64,000 nt of DNA from Pseudomonas sp. TH43. Its GTDB lineage: Bacteria > Pseudomonadota > Gammaproteobacteria > Pseudomonadales > Pseudomonadaceae. Both the position numbers and the translations under genes were made by a program. Of this stretch, positions 17,122-25,508 are shown one piece after another (positions within the stretch are counted from its first letter, which is position 1; every line of letters starts with the position of its first letter). The DNA is taken from the NCBI RefSeq assembly GCF_016650635.1, contig NZ_JAEKFI010000004.1:1250001-1314000 (forward strand), read 5' to 3'. Below the pieces are notes generated by a model that saw only the letters and a program-made list of their open reading frames with translations, had not been told where the DNA came from and ran no database searches.

Positions 17122-18039
17122 TTAATTCGGGGCAGGTTTTTTGAAGACGTAGAACAGGTTCGGCTCGCTCACCAGGTACAACGTGCCGTCGTCATCCATC
17201 GCAATCCCTTCCGCTTGCGGCACGGTTTTCTGCAAACCCTGACGGCCGCCGCTGATCGACATCGTGCTCAACGGGCGCCCGTCGACATCCAGCTCCAGAA
17301 TCAACCGCGACTCATCCGACAGCGCCAGCAAATGGCCGCTGCGCTCGTCGTATTGCAGGCTGGATAAATCCCTGACAAACATCCCGGCATCGCGCTTGGG
17401 ATCGTTGATCACATGCACGGCATAGGACTTTTCCGGGTTGAAGTGTGGAAAACCGTGCACCTCGTAAATCAGCATCGGATCGCGCTCTTTCGCCACAAAC
17501 AAGCGCTTGCCCACGGAATCGTAAGCCAAGCCCTCGAAACCCTTGTTACCGCTCATGTGCACACCGAGGGTCATCTGCTCGGCGTCGGCCGCATCGAGAA
17601 AGGTCGTGTCTGCTTCCAGATGAATCTTGATCAATCGCTGCTGGCGCTCGTCGGTGATCACGTAGGTGTCAGCGCTGATGAACTCCACCGCCTCAGGGTC
17701 GCCGAAACCGATCAGCGCAATACGCCGCAGGATCTTGCCCTCCAGCGACAGCTCGACCAGCTCGGCATTCTTGTTGGTCACAGTGAACAGGCTTTTGCGC
17801 ACCGGATCGAAGGTCAGCGCTGAAACATCGTCGTCCAGACCGTCGATGACCCGTGCCTCGATTGCCACGCGATATTTATCCAGCCCAATGGATTCGCTGC
17901 TCTGCGGTTGCCACAGCGCATGCAGGTTGAACCAGGCACGTTCGAACAGGCGCATGTATTGGCCGATCGCAATCAACGCGATCAGGGCAATCACTGAGAG
18001 GAGGACAACCAGAGGTTTGGGACGGGCAAGTCGACGCAT
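17122..18039 (-). CDS. SdiA-regulated-domain protein (YjiK-like), copy 1
   Basis: A 305-residue protein with one N-terminal membrane anchor (about residues 9-27) and a long periplasmic part. Repeating strand motifs are consistent with a beta-propeller (for example SALTFDPVRKSLFTVTNKN and GFEGLAYDSVGKRLFVAKE). It belongs to the SdiA-regulated family (YjiK), whose function is unknown. Acidic loop motifs such as D-E-R-Q and AEGIAMDDDGTLYLVSEPNLFY suggest calcium-stabilised propeller blades. A paralogue lies directly upstream on the same strand. Confidence 0.88.
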   Translation of the reverse strand: MRRLARPKPLVVLLSVIALIALIAIGQYMRLFERAWFNLHALWQPQSSESIGLDKYRVAIEARVIDGLDDDVSALTFDPVRKSLFTVTNKNAELVELSLEGKILRRIALIGFGDPEAVEFISADTYVITDERQQRLIKIHLEADTTFLDAADAEQMTLGVHMSGNKGFEGLAYDSVGKRLFVAKERDPMLIYEVHGFPHFNPEKSYAVHVINDPKRDAGMFVRDLSSLQYDERSGHLLALSDESRLILELDVDGRPLSTMSISGGRQGLQKTVPQAEGIAMDDDGTLYLVSEPNLFYVFKKPAPN

Positions 18040-18127
18040 TCGGGCGGGCTCGGAATCAAAACAGGCGGATGAAATATCACGCCTGTCTGAACTGAAGCTT
18101 AATGGCCACTTGCCTCAAACCACAACC

Positions 18128-18185
18128 CATGTAGGAGCTGCCGCAGGTCCGAGCGCGGCCCGAACCTGCGGCAGCTCCTACATGG
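18128..18185. repeat. Inverted repeat, TGTAGGAGCTGCCGCAGGT family
   Basis: A nearly perfect palindrome (CCATGTAGGAGCTGCCGCAG facing its complement, loop CCGAGCGCGGCCCGA) lies between the two SdiA-regulated-type paralogues. It could attenuate transcription from copy 2 into copy 1. Confidence 0.88.
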
Positions 18186-18199
18186 GTTCGCTTAGGGCG

Positions 18200-19123
18200 T
18201 TATTTGTTTTTTTCGAAGCGGTAGAACAGGTTCGGCTCGCTGACCATGTACAGCGTGCCCGCCTCGTCCATGGTCACGCCTTCGGCGCGGGGGATGGTCT
18301 TTTTCAGGCCGTTGAAACCGCTCAGCAGGGTCATGAAGCTGACTTGTTCGCCCTTCTCGTCCAATTCCAGCAACAAATGCGAATCAGCGGACAACACCAA
18401 CGTGTGGCCGGTGCGCGGGTCGATTGCCAGCGCCGAGAGATTGCGGATATCCAGTTCGTCGCTGACGAGTTTCTGCTTTTCACCCTTCAAGACCTGGCTG
18501 CCATCGCTTTTCCAGGTGAACAGCGCCGGCGGCCGCTCCTCGCCCAGCAGTAGTTGCTGATTGCGCGGATCCCAAGTGATCGCCTCAAAGGCCTTGTTCT
18601 GATTGGCCGAAGGGCCGAGATCGTATTTCGGGAAATCAGCGATGTTCAATTGGCGGGTATCGGCATCGACCTTGACGATGGTCAGAATATGCTCGCGCTC
18701 ATCGACAATCGCCATCAGACCGTTTTCCATCACGGTCAGCCCTTCCGGATTGACCCAACCCACCAACGGCATCTTGCGCAGCACATCACCCTGCAAGGTC
18801 AGCTCGACCAGGAACGGGTTCTTGCCCATCACCGAGAACAGGGTTTTGGTCTGCGGGTTGTAGGAAAGGTCGGAGGCTTCGTCTTTTTCCATGCCCGGCA
18901 GCAGTTTCGCGTCAATCACCGCGCGGTAATCCGGCAGCCAGATGCTTTCTTTCTGCTCGGCCTGGCTTTCAAAGCGCTCATGCACCCAAAGCAATGCCCG
19001 ATCATCCCAATGCATGGCGAACGCCAAGCCATAAACGGCAGCGACCGCCAACAACAACCAGAGGTACCAGCGCATGAAGAAACGCGAGCGACGGGTGGTT
19101 TTGAGCTGAGTTTGAGATGACAT
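18200..19123 (-). CDS. SdiA-regulated-domain protein (YjiK-like), copy 2
   Basis: A 307-residue paralogue of the neighbouring gene. It has a basic N-terminus, one membrane helix (about residues 18-38) and the same propeller-type repeats, including DLSYNPQTKTLFSVMGKNP and the shared C-terminal signature GTLYMVSEPNLFYRFEK. The two proteins align along their whole length but differ in charge and loops, so the duplication is old. This copy is upstream and probably transcribed first. Function unknown. Confidence 0.88.
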   Translation of the reverse strand: MSSQTQLKTTRRSRFFMRWYLWLLLAVAAVYGLAFAMHWDDRALLWVHERFESQAEQKESIWLPDYRAVIDAKLLPGMEKDEASDLSYNPQTKTLFSVMGKNPFLVELTLQGDVLRKMPLVGWVNPEGLTVMENGLMAIVDEREHILTIVKVDADTRQLNIADFPKYDLGPSANQNKAFEAITWDPRNQQLLLGEERPPALFTWKSDGSQVLKGEKQKLVSDELDIRNLSALAIDPRTGHTLVLSADSHLLLELDEKGEQVSFMTLLSGFNGLKKTIPRAEGVTMDEAGTLYMVSEPNLFYRFEKNK

Positions 19124-19293
19124 CGAGGGACGCGTTCCGAAAATTCAGGCTATGGGTAATAGCACAAAGAGGCCGGCTCAGACGCCAGAATTGCGGAAAT
19201 TATCCAGACAGAATGTGAAAAAAACGGCAAATGGCGGGATTACCCTGCACCTTTGCAGAAGCGATCACATCGATGAATGCCGAGACTTACTTC

Positions 19294-19388
19294 TGTGGTG
19301 AGGGGATTTATCCCCGTTGGGTCGCGAAGCGGCCCCAAAAATCTTGGGCCTGCTGCGCAGTCCAACAGGGATAAATCCCCTCACCACA
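19294..19388. repeat. Long palindromic repeat, GGGGATTTATCCCCGTT family
   Basis: A ~95-bp imperfect palindrome lies in the gap between the FAH-family gene and the second SdiA-regulated-type gene. Its arms are TGTGGTGAGGGGATTTATCC and the complementary right arm ending TCCCCTCACCACA. Confidence 0.88.
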
Positions 19389-19413
19389 AAGCTCACATGA
19401 CAGGAATGGCGGG

Positions 19414-20079
19414 TTAGCGAACGCTGCTGTTGAAGCTGCTCGCGCCGACCAGTTCGAGAACGATGTCATCGCCAACATTCAGCGGGCCGACACCGACCGG
19501 CGTGCCAGTGAGAATCACGTCGCCAGCCTGCAACGAGAAGCAGCCAGCCATGTGCTGGATCATCGGCACGATCGGGTTGAGCATCGCGCTGCTGTTGCCG
19601 TCCTGACGGACTTCACCGTTGATGGTCAGGCGAATGCCGATGTCGGTCAGATCAGCAAAGGTGCTGCCGACCACGAAGGGTGCAATCACCGCCGCGCCAT
19701 CGAACGACTTGGCGATTTCCCACGGCAGGCCCTTGGCTTTCAGCTCGGCCTGCTTGTCGCGCAGGGTCAGATCCAGCGCCGGGGCGAAACCGGAGATCGC
19801 GTCGAGCACTTCTTCGCGACTCGGTTTGGTCGACAATGGCTTGCCGATCAACACCGCGATTTCTGCTTCGTAGTGCACCGAACCGCGCTCGGTCGGAATG
19901 GCGAAACCGCCTTCCAGCTCAACCACGCAACTGCCCGGCTTGATGAACAGCAACGGTTCGGTAGGCACCGGGTTGTCCAGTTCTTTGGCGTGTTCGGCGT
20001 AATTGCGGCCAATGCACACGACTTTCCCGATCGGGAAGTGGATGCGCGTGCCGTCGACGTACTGGTGCTGATAGCTCAT
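19414..20079 (-). CDS. Fumarylacetoacetate hydrolase-family protein
   Basis: A 221-residue enzyme of the FAH superfamily, which hydrolyses or decarboxylates beta-diketo acids or oxaloacetate. The metal-binding glutamates are in VHYEAEIAVLIG and the catalytic region in KVVCIGRNYAEHAKEL. The C-terminal ILTGTPVGVGPL loop is typical. Homologues act as acylpyruvate hydrolase or oxaloacetate decarboxylase; which one applies here is not visible. It follows the D-2-hydroxyglutarate dehydrogenase gene by 41 bases on the same strand, so the two are probably cotranscribed, and it may clear 2-oxo acid side products. Confidence 0.9.
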   Translation of the reverse strand: MSYQHQYVDGTRIHFPIGKVVCIGRNYAEHAKELDNPVPTEPLLFIKPGSCVVELEGGFAIPTERGSVHYEAEIAVLIGKPLSTKPSREEVLDAISGFAPALDLTLRDKQAELKAKGLPWEIAKSFDGAAVIAPFVVGSTFADLTDIGIRLTINGEVRQDGNSSAMLNPIVPMIQHMAGCFSLQAGDVILTGTPVGVGPLNVGDDIVLELVGASSFNSSVR

Positions 20080-20120
20080 TTACCGACTCCTGCCTTCATT
20101 GATTCATCAAAGATTACAGA

Positions 20121-21515
20121 TCAAACCGCGAAGATCTTGCCCGGATTCATGATGCCGTTCGGGTCGAACACCGCTTTGACCGCTTTCATGTACTCGATCT
20201 CAACCGGCGAGCGGCTGTAGGTCAAGTAATCGCGCTTGGTCATGCCCACGCCGTGCTCAGCGGAGATCGAACCGTTGTACTTCTCGACGGTTTCGAACAC
20301 CCACTTGTTGACGGTCGCGCACTTGGCGAAGAACTCGTCCTTGCTGAGGTTATCCGGTTTGAGGATGTTCAGGTGCAGGTTGCCGTCGCCGATGTGGCCG
20401 AACCAGACTATTTCGAAATCCGGATAGTGTTCGCCGACGATCGCGTCGATTTCCTTCAGGAACGCTGGCACTTTCGAGACGGTGACCGAGATGTCGTTCT
20501 TGTACGGGGTCCAGTGCGAGATGGTCTCGGAAATGTATTCGCGCAGTTTCCACAGGTTCTGCAACTGGGTTTCGCTCTGGCTCATGACGCCGTCCAGCAC
20601 CCAGCCCTGTTCGACGCAGTGTTCGAAGGTTTCCAGCGCGCTGTTGGCCACTTCTTCGGTGGTCGCTTCAAATTCCAGCAATGCGTAGAACGGGCAGTCG
20701 GTTTCGAACGGCGCCGGTACGTCGCCGCGACCCATGACTTTGGCCAGGGCTTTATCGGAGAAGAATTCGAACGCCGTCAGGTCAAGCTTGCCCTGGAAAG
20801 CGTGCAGCACCGGCATGATCGAATCGAAATCGGCGGTGCCGAGGACCATCGCGGTGAGGTTTTTCGGCGCACGATCGAGGCGCATGGTCGCTTCGACGAC
20901 GAAACCGAGGGTGCCTTCAGCACCAATGAACAGCTGACGCAGGTCGTAACCGGTGGCGTTCTTGATCAGGTCTTTGTTCAGTTCAAGCACGTCGCCCTTG
21001 CCAGTGACGACTTTCATGCCGGCGACCCAATTGCGGGTCATGCCGTAGCGAATCACCTTGATCCCGCCGGCATTGGTGCCGATATTGCCGCCAATCTGGC
21101 TGGAACCCGCCGAAGCGAAGTCTACCGGGTAGTACAAGCCTTTTTCTTCGGCGACGTTCTGCAAATGCTCGGTGACCACGCCCGGCTGACAAACGGCGGT
21201 GCGGTCAGTGAGGTTCACGTCGAGAATCTGATTCATGTAGTCGAACGACACGACCACTTCGCCATTCGCGGCCACCGCAGCGGCGGAAAGGCCGGTGCGC
21301 CCGCCCGATGGCACCAGCGCGACCTTGTGCGTGTTGGCCCAACGGACAACCGCCTGCACCTGCTCGATGGTCTTGGGAAACACGATGGCGCTGGGCGCCG
21401 GGGCGAAGTGCTTGGTCCAATCCTTGCCGTACGCATTCAGGGAGTCGGCGTCGGTCAGGACCTTGCCAGGCTCGACCAGGGTCTTCAGTTCATCAATCAG
21501 GGCAGGATTGGTCAT
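20121..21515 (-). CDS. FAD-dependent D-2-hydroxyglutarate dehydrogenase
   Basis: A 464-residue FAD-linked oxidoreductase of the GlcD/D2HGDH group. The PCMH FAD-binding domain carries PSGGRTGLSAAAV and GGNIGTNAGGIKV. The C-terminal substrate and metal site is GHIGDGNLHLNI with a later AEHGVG. The ATG at 21515 (MTNPALIDEL) is preferred to an upstream one 10 codons earlier because it matches the family length. The gene is divergent from serA. In Pseudomonas, SerA reduces 2-oxoglutarate to D-2-hydroxyglutarate while oxidising 3-phosphoglycerate, and this enzyme reoxidises it, so the pair drives serine synthesis (published in P. stutzeri). Substrate call rests on that context. Confidence 0.88.
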   Translation of the reverse strand: MTNPALIDELKTLVEPGKVLTDADSLNAYGKDWTKHFAPAPSAIVFPKTIEQVQAVVRWANTHKVALVPSGGRTGLSAAAVAANGEVVVSFDYMNQILDVNLTDRTAVCQPGVVTEHLQNVAEEKGLYYPVDFASAGSSQIGGNIGTNAGGIKVIRYGMTRNWVAGMKVVTGKGDVLELNKDLIKNATGYDLRQLFIGAEGTLGFVVEATMRLDRAPKNLTAMVLGTADFDSIMPVLHAFQGKLDLTAFEFFSDKALAKVMGRGDVPAPFETDCPFYALLEFEATTEEVANSALETFEHCVEQGWVLDGVMSQSETQLQNLWKLREYISETISHWTPYKNDISVTVSKVPAFLKEIDAIVGEHYPDFEIVWFGHIGDGNLHLNILKPDNLSKDEFFAKCATVNKWVFETVEKYNGSISAEHGVGMTKRDYLTYSRSPVEIEYMKAVKAVFDPNGIMNPGKIFAV

Positions 21516-21591
21516 CGACAGAACTCTCGAACAATTCATGGTCATCCTGAGAACGCTTCACGTCGCAGGAATGAGTGTTTAGCGGGGCGGC

Positions 21592-21603
21592 TATGCTAGC
21601 ATA
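21592..21603. promoter_or_regulatory. Perfect 12-bp palindrome in the serA divergent promoter region
   Basis: TATGCTAGCATA is a perfect palindrome in the 206-bp gap between the dehydrogenase gene and serA. Its first half resembles a -10 box. It is a candidate binding site for a regulator acting on one or both genes; no family is recognised. Confidence 0.35.
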
Positions 21604-21721
21604 TCGACCCCGCAGGACAGTGCCCAAGGCCTGATCTGCGGTAACGGCTTTCCTGCCGTTTGGGTCAGCTCCAGGCTGCGCCCCTCCCTGCCATTTTTCT
21701 CCGGGATACAGGTTTACGCAG

Positions 21722-22951
21722 ATGAGCAAGACTTCTCTCGATAAGAGCAAGATCAAGTTCCTTCTTCTCGAAGGCGTCCACCAATCGGCTGTCGACGTCC
21801 TCAAGGCGGCGGGCTACACCAGCATCGAATACCTGACAGGTTCCTTGCCGGAAGCCCAGTTGAAGGAAAAGATCGCTGACGCTCACTTCATCGGCATTCG
21901 TTCGCGCACCCAATTGACCGAAGAGATCTTCGATCACGCGAAGAAGCTGGTAGCGGTCGGCTGTTTCTGCATCGGCACCAACCAGGTTGACCTGAGTGCT
22001 GCCCGCGAGCGCGGCATCGCCGTGTTCAACGCGCCGTACTCCAATACCCGCTCCGTTGCCGAGCTGGTGCTGGCCGAGGCGATCCTGCTGCTGCGCGGCA
22101 TCCCTGAGAAAAACGCTTCCTGCCACCGTGGCGGCTGGATCAAGTCTGCGGCCAACTCCTTCGAGATCCGTGGCAAGAAGCTGGGCATCGTCGGCTACGG
22201 CTCGATCGGTACTCAGCTGTCGGTTCTGGCCGAAGGTCTGGGCATGCAGGTGTTCTTCTACGACACCGTGACCAAGCTGCCGCTGGGCAACGCCACTCAG
22301 GTCGGCAACCTGCACGACCTGCTGGGCATGTCCGACATCGTCACCCTGCATGTTCCGGAAACCGCTGCGACCCAGTGGATGATCGGCGAGAAGGAAATCC
22401 GCGCCATCAAGAAGGGCGGCATCCTGATCAACGCAGCACGCGGCACCGTGGTCGAGCTGGACGCCCTGGCGGACGCGATCAAGGACAAGCACCTGATCGG
22501 CGCGGCCATCGACGTGTTCCCGGTGGAACCACGCTCCAACGACGAAGAGTTCGAAAGCCCACTGCGTGGCCTCGACAACGTGATCCTGACCCCGCACATC
22601 GGTGGCTCGACCGCTGAAGCGCAAGCCAACATCGGTCTGGAAGTCGCAGAGAAACTGGTCAAGTACAGCGACAACGGTACCTCCGTTTCGTCGGTGAACT
22701 TCCCGGAAGTGGCCCTGCCGGCTCACCCTGGCAAGCACCGCCTGCTGCACATCCACGAGAACATCCCGGGTGTGATGAGCGAGATCAACAAGGTCTTCGC
22801 CGAAAACGGCATCAACATCTCCGGTCAGTTCCTGCAGACCAACGAGAAGGTTGGCTACGTGGTGATCGACGTCGACGCCGAGTACTCGGACCTGGCGCAA
22901 GAGAAGCTGCAGCACATCAACGGCACTATCCGTAGCCGTGTTCTGTTCTGA
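21722..22951 (+). CDS. serA: D-3-phosphoglycerate dehydrogenase
   Basis: First enzyme of serine synthesis, oxidising 3-phosphoglycerate to 3-phosphohydroxypyruvate with NAD. In the 409-residue protein the nucleotide loop is GIVGYGSIGTQLS, the active-site arginine is in NAARGTVVEL and the catalytic histidine is in TPHIGGSTAEAQ. A C-terminal ACT domain (about 335-409) gives serine feedback. The length and single ACT domain match the E. coli class, whose members also reduce 2-oxoglutarate. A strong terminator follows at 22967. Confidence 0.97.
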   Translation: MSKTSLDKSKIKFLLLEGVHQSAVDVLKAAGYTSIEYLTGSLPEAQLKEKIADAHFIGIRSRTQLTEEIFDHAKKLVAVGCFCIGTNQVDLSAARERGIAVFNAPYSNTRSVAELVLAEAILLLRGIPEKNASCHRGGWIKSAANSFEIRGKKLGIVGYGSIGTQLSVLAEGLGMQVFFYDTVTKLPLGNATQVGNLHDLLGMSDIVTLHVPETAATQWMIGEKEIRAIKKGGILINAARGTVVELDALADAIKDKHLIGAAIDVFPVEPRSNDEEFESPLRGLDNVILTPHIGGSTAEAQANIGLEVAEKLVKYSDNGTSVSSVNFPEVALPAHPGKHRLLHIHENIPGVMSEINKVFAENGINISGQFLQTNEKVGYVVIDVDAEYSDLAQEKLQHINGTIRSRVLF

Positions 22952-22966
22952 TCAAACGTCAGCGAT

Positions 22967-22996
22967 AAAAAAGGGAGCCTTCGGGCTCCCTTTTTC
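22967..22996. terminator. Bidirectional rho-independent terminator
   Basis: A perfect stem GGGAGCC-TTCG-GGCTCCC is flanked by A-rich sequence on the left and TTTTT on the right. It serves serA on the plus strand and the convergent DUF4399 gene on the minus strand. Confidence 0.93.
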
Positions 22997-23012
22997 ATGC
23001 ACGGCGAAAAGG

Positions 23013-23438
23013 TTATTCGACGTTGACGGTGATCTTCTTCGAGACGATTGGCGGATCGAACGGCATGTGGCCGCTGTCACCCAGCTCCAGTTGCAGAGTG
23101 TGCTTGCCCGGTGCGAGTTTGATCGTCGCTTCGGTCTGCGCCTTGCCGAAGTGCATGTGGTTTGGGTCATTCGGAATCGGCGCGCCGGCGGCCGGCAGCT
23201 TGTCGACGTCGATCAGCAGGTGATGGTGACCGGTGTTTTTGGTGACATCACCCGCTGGCGCCAGCGCCACGTCCTTGGTGCCGAACTTGACTTTGAATTC
23301 CTGAGAAACAGTCGCCCCGTCCTCGGGAGAAACGATGAACACTTCCGCGCCTTTAGGGGCCGGAGTCGCTGCACTGGCCAGCACCGAAACACCCATCAAC
23401 AGGCCAGCCAATGCTGCACGTGACATAAACGTTTTCAT
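23013..23438 (-). CDS. DUF4399 periplasmic protein
   Basis: A 141-residue secreted protein. A signal peptide (about residues 1-23, cleavage near ASA) is followed by a single beta-rich DUF4399 domain. Its conserved HHHLLIDVD cluster (three histidines) and DPNHMHFGKAQT motif suggest metal binding, and the domain ends GHMPFDPPIVSKKITVNV. No enzymatic activity is known. It lies next to serA in the genus but is transcribed towards it and shares the serA terminator. Confidence 0.85.
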   Translation of the reverse strand: MKTFMSRAALAGLLMGVSVLASAATPAPKGAEVFIVSPEDGATVSQEFKVKFGTKDVALAPAGDVTKNTGHHHLLIDVDKLPAAGAPIPNDPNHMHFGKAQTEATIKLAPGKHTLQLELGDSGHMPFDPPIVSKKITVNVE

Positions 23439-23573
23439 TCTCTTCTCCAGTTTTTCCGTAAAATCCGCACGGTCATGACAACTTCATGACCATTCGTTGT
23501 CGAAGGCACTCGACAACCATAGCAAAGCGCGCCTGACTCAGAGCGTCGCAATAATGATTTCAAAGGAGTGACC

Positions 23574-24161
23574 ATGCGTTTTCTGCCTGGCCTGATCTGC
23601 CTGCTACCCCTTTTGAGCCCTTTGGCTCATGCCGAACTGATTGATGACGTCAACGACCGTGGCGAGCTGCGCATAGCCCTTGAGGCTAATACACCGCCCT
23701 TCAATTACAAGGACGACGGCGACCAACTCACGGGGTTCGAGGTCGAGCTTGGGCAATTGATAGCCTCTGAGCTGGATGTGCGCGCCGATTTCATCGTCAC
23801 CGACGAAGGCGATCTGCTCCAGGGCGTTGAAAGCGGCAAGTACGACGTCGCGCTCAACCACATAGCACTGACACCTGAACTCAAGGATCGTTTCGACTTC
23901 AGTGAGCCTTACGGCAAGGTCGATGCACAACTGCTGGCGAAAAAGGATGAGCAACCACGGCCGATGGTGCTGGTGCAGGCGTTGACTGACGCCAAGCCAA
24001 AGGCGAGCCCGCCGGTGGAGATGGCGATACCGTTTCAGAAAGGTAATCCGGCGTTTCAGGCCAGCCTTGCGAGCGCCATGCAGCGGATCAAAGCCGACGG
24101 GCGCCTGGCAGCGCTGACCGAGAAATGGTTCACAGCGCAGACCACTGAAAACCTGAAGTGA
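23574..24161 (+). CDS. Periplasmic amino-acid-type solute-binding protein, reduced
   Basis: A 195-residue protein with a signal peptide (cleavage near AHA-EL, about residue 20) and a type-II periplasmic binding fold opening GELRIALEANTPPFNYKDD, as in amino-acid ABC transporter receptors. It is shorter than the usual ~250 residues. The middle stretch after LLAKKDEQPRP lacks the second-lobe motif, so it may be a degenerate or specialised sensor-type receptor. No permease or ATPase genes are adjacent. The ATG at 23574 is chosen because AAAGGAG ends 5 bases before it; a GTG at 23568 is part of that ribosome site. Confidence 0.8.
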   Translation: MRFLPGLICLLPLLSPLAHAELIDDVNDRGELRIALEANTPPFNYKDDGDQLTGFEVELGQLIASELDVRADFIVTDEGDLLQGVESGKYDVALNHIALTPELKDRFDFSEPYGKVDAQLLAKKDEQPRPMVLVQALTDAKPKASPPVEMAIPFQKGNPAFQASLASAMQRIKADGRLAALTEKWFTAQTTENLK

Positions 24162-24170
24162 ACAAAAAAC

Positions 24171-24262
24171 CTGTGGGAGCTGGCTTGCCAGCGATAGCGG
24201 TGGTTCAGTCAGCAATGATGGTGGCTGACCCAATGCCATCGCTGGCAAGCCAGCTCCCACAG
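24171..24262. repeat. REP doublet, GTGGGAGCTGGCTTGCCAGCGAT family
   Basis: Inverted arms flank about 45 bases in the gap between the convergent receptor gene and the DUF523 gene. Confidence 0.9.
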
Positions 24263-24279
24263 TGTTTTGTGGTGAATGG

Positions 24280-24765
24280 CTAGTCGAGGCGGGTCAGGGC
24301 CAATGCGGCTTGCGGGAGTTCGAGTTCGCTGAAAACCTGCACCCCATGGCGCTTGAGCAACGCAGCCGTCACGCCTTCGCCGGAGACTTTCACTCCACTG
24401 AATGTGCCGTCATACGTGAGCAGATTGCCGCACGATGGGCTGTTGGCTTTCAGCACCGCCACGCGGATGCCGTGTTTCTGCACCAACGCCAGCGCCTGCC
24501 GCGCGCCATCCAGAAACTGTGCGCTGACATCCTCGCCCTCGGTGGTCATCACCGCAGCAACGCCATCAAGCACTTCACCACCCTGCCCGCCCGGAATCTC
24601 TGCGGCCGCACGCGGCGTTGGCAATCCCCCCGCGACCTCCGGGCACAACGGCACCACGCGCCCTTCGGCAATCCACTGTTCCAACACATCATATGGCCCA
24701 CTGGCGCCACCGTCGTAGCGCACGCGGTGACCCAACAGGCAGCGGCTGACCAGAATCTTTTCCAT
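24280..24765 (-). CDS. DUF523 (YbbK-like) protein
   Basis: A 161-residue cytoplasmic protein of the DUF523 family. It has the N-terminal signature ILVSRCLLGHRVRYDGG, the PLCPEVAGGLPTPR motif and the SPSCG motif near residue 110. The conserved cysteines (in SRC, LCP and SCG) suggest an iron-sulfur or metal site. The role is unknown. Its start lies 2 bases after the stop of the 2-oxoglutarate oxygenase gene, so the two are cotranscribed. Confidence 0.88.
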   Translation of the reverse strand: MEKILVSRCLLGHRVRYDGGASGPYDVLEQWIAEGRVVPLCPEVAGGLPTPRAAAEIPGGQGGEVLDGVAAVMTTEGEDVSAQFLDGARQALALVQKHGIRVAVLKANSPSCGNLLTYDGTFSGVKVSGEGVTAALLKRHGVQVFSELELPQAALALTRLD

Positions 24766-24767
24766 GA

Positions 24768-25391
24768 TCAGAACGGCTCGTTGCCGCGACGGCGGAACCA
24801 GCCGGTCAGCGACAAGCGCTCACGATTGGCCGGCAGCACTTCGTGCGGCACTTCGCCGGAAAGAAACACCACCAGACAACCGCCGGTAGGCTGCACGTCA
24901 TGCACGCGCTCATCGTTCAGGTACATGCGCAACTGACCACCATCCTCCGGCAGCCAGGCGTCATTGAGGTAGACCACCACCGACACCATGCGCTTGTCAT
25001 CGTCGCGAAAACGGTCGACATGCCTGCGATAAAACGCACCCGGCGGGTACAGGGCGAAATGGCATTCGAAGTCTTCAAGGCCGAGGAACAAACCACGGTT
25101 GAGTGCCTCGCGCAGGCTGTCCATCAAATTCAGATAGCGGTCGCTGGAATCGGCCTGGCCCGGATCGATCCACTGAATGTGGTCGCCGCGAATACCCTCA
25201 CGAATCTCTGAAAACGGCCCACGGCCAACCGCCGCCGGCGCCAGCTCACCCTCGGCCTCACGTTTACGGCACTCGGCCGCCAGCTCACGGGTCAAACCCG
25301 CGGGCAGGAAAATGTTCTGCTGCGACCAGCCGTGCTCGGCCAGGTCGTCGACGATGCGTAACAGCAGTGGGTGTTCAGAGGATATTTGCAT
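24768..25391 (-). CDS. 2-oxoglutarate/Fe(II)-dependent oxygenase
   Basis: A cytoplasmic non-haem iron oxygenase of about 207 residues with the prolyl-4-hydroxylase-type fold. The iron ligands are HVD in FYRRHVDRFRDD and the distal His in GEVPHEVLPA. The 2-oxoglutarate-binding arginine follows in NRERLSLTGWFRRR. The substrate is unknown; close relatives are believed to modify proteins or small molecules. The start at 25391 (MQISSEHP) is chosen, though ATG at 25400 adds three residues and neither has a clear ribosome site. It leads a two-gene operon with the DUF523 gene. Confidence 0.86.
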   Translation of the reverse strand: MQISSEHPLLLRIVDDLAEHGWSQQNIFLPAGLTRELAAECRKREAEGELAPAAVGRGPFSEIREGIRGDHIQWIDPGQADSSDRYLNLMDSLREALNRGLFLGLEDFECHFALYPPGAFYRRHVDRFRDDDKRMVSVVVYLNDAWLPEDGGQLRMYLNDERVHDVQPTGGCLVVFLSGEVPHEVLPANRERLSLTGWFRRRGNEPF

Positions 25392-25508
25392 GGCGCGCAT
25401 AGTATGTCGGCGGCAAGAAATCCGACAGAGCCACGCGGCGGCTTGCTACGAATTCTCGACAAGTACCGGCACCGCACGGAGAATAGTCCGCTGCTGACAG
25501 GAGTCCCT

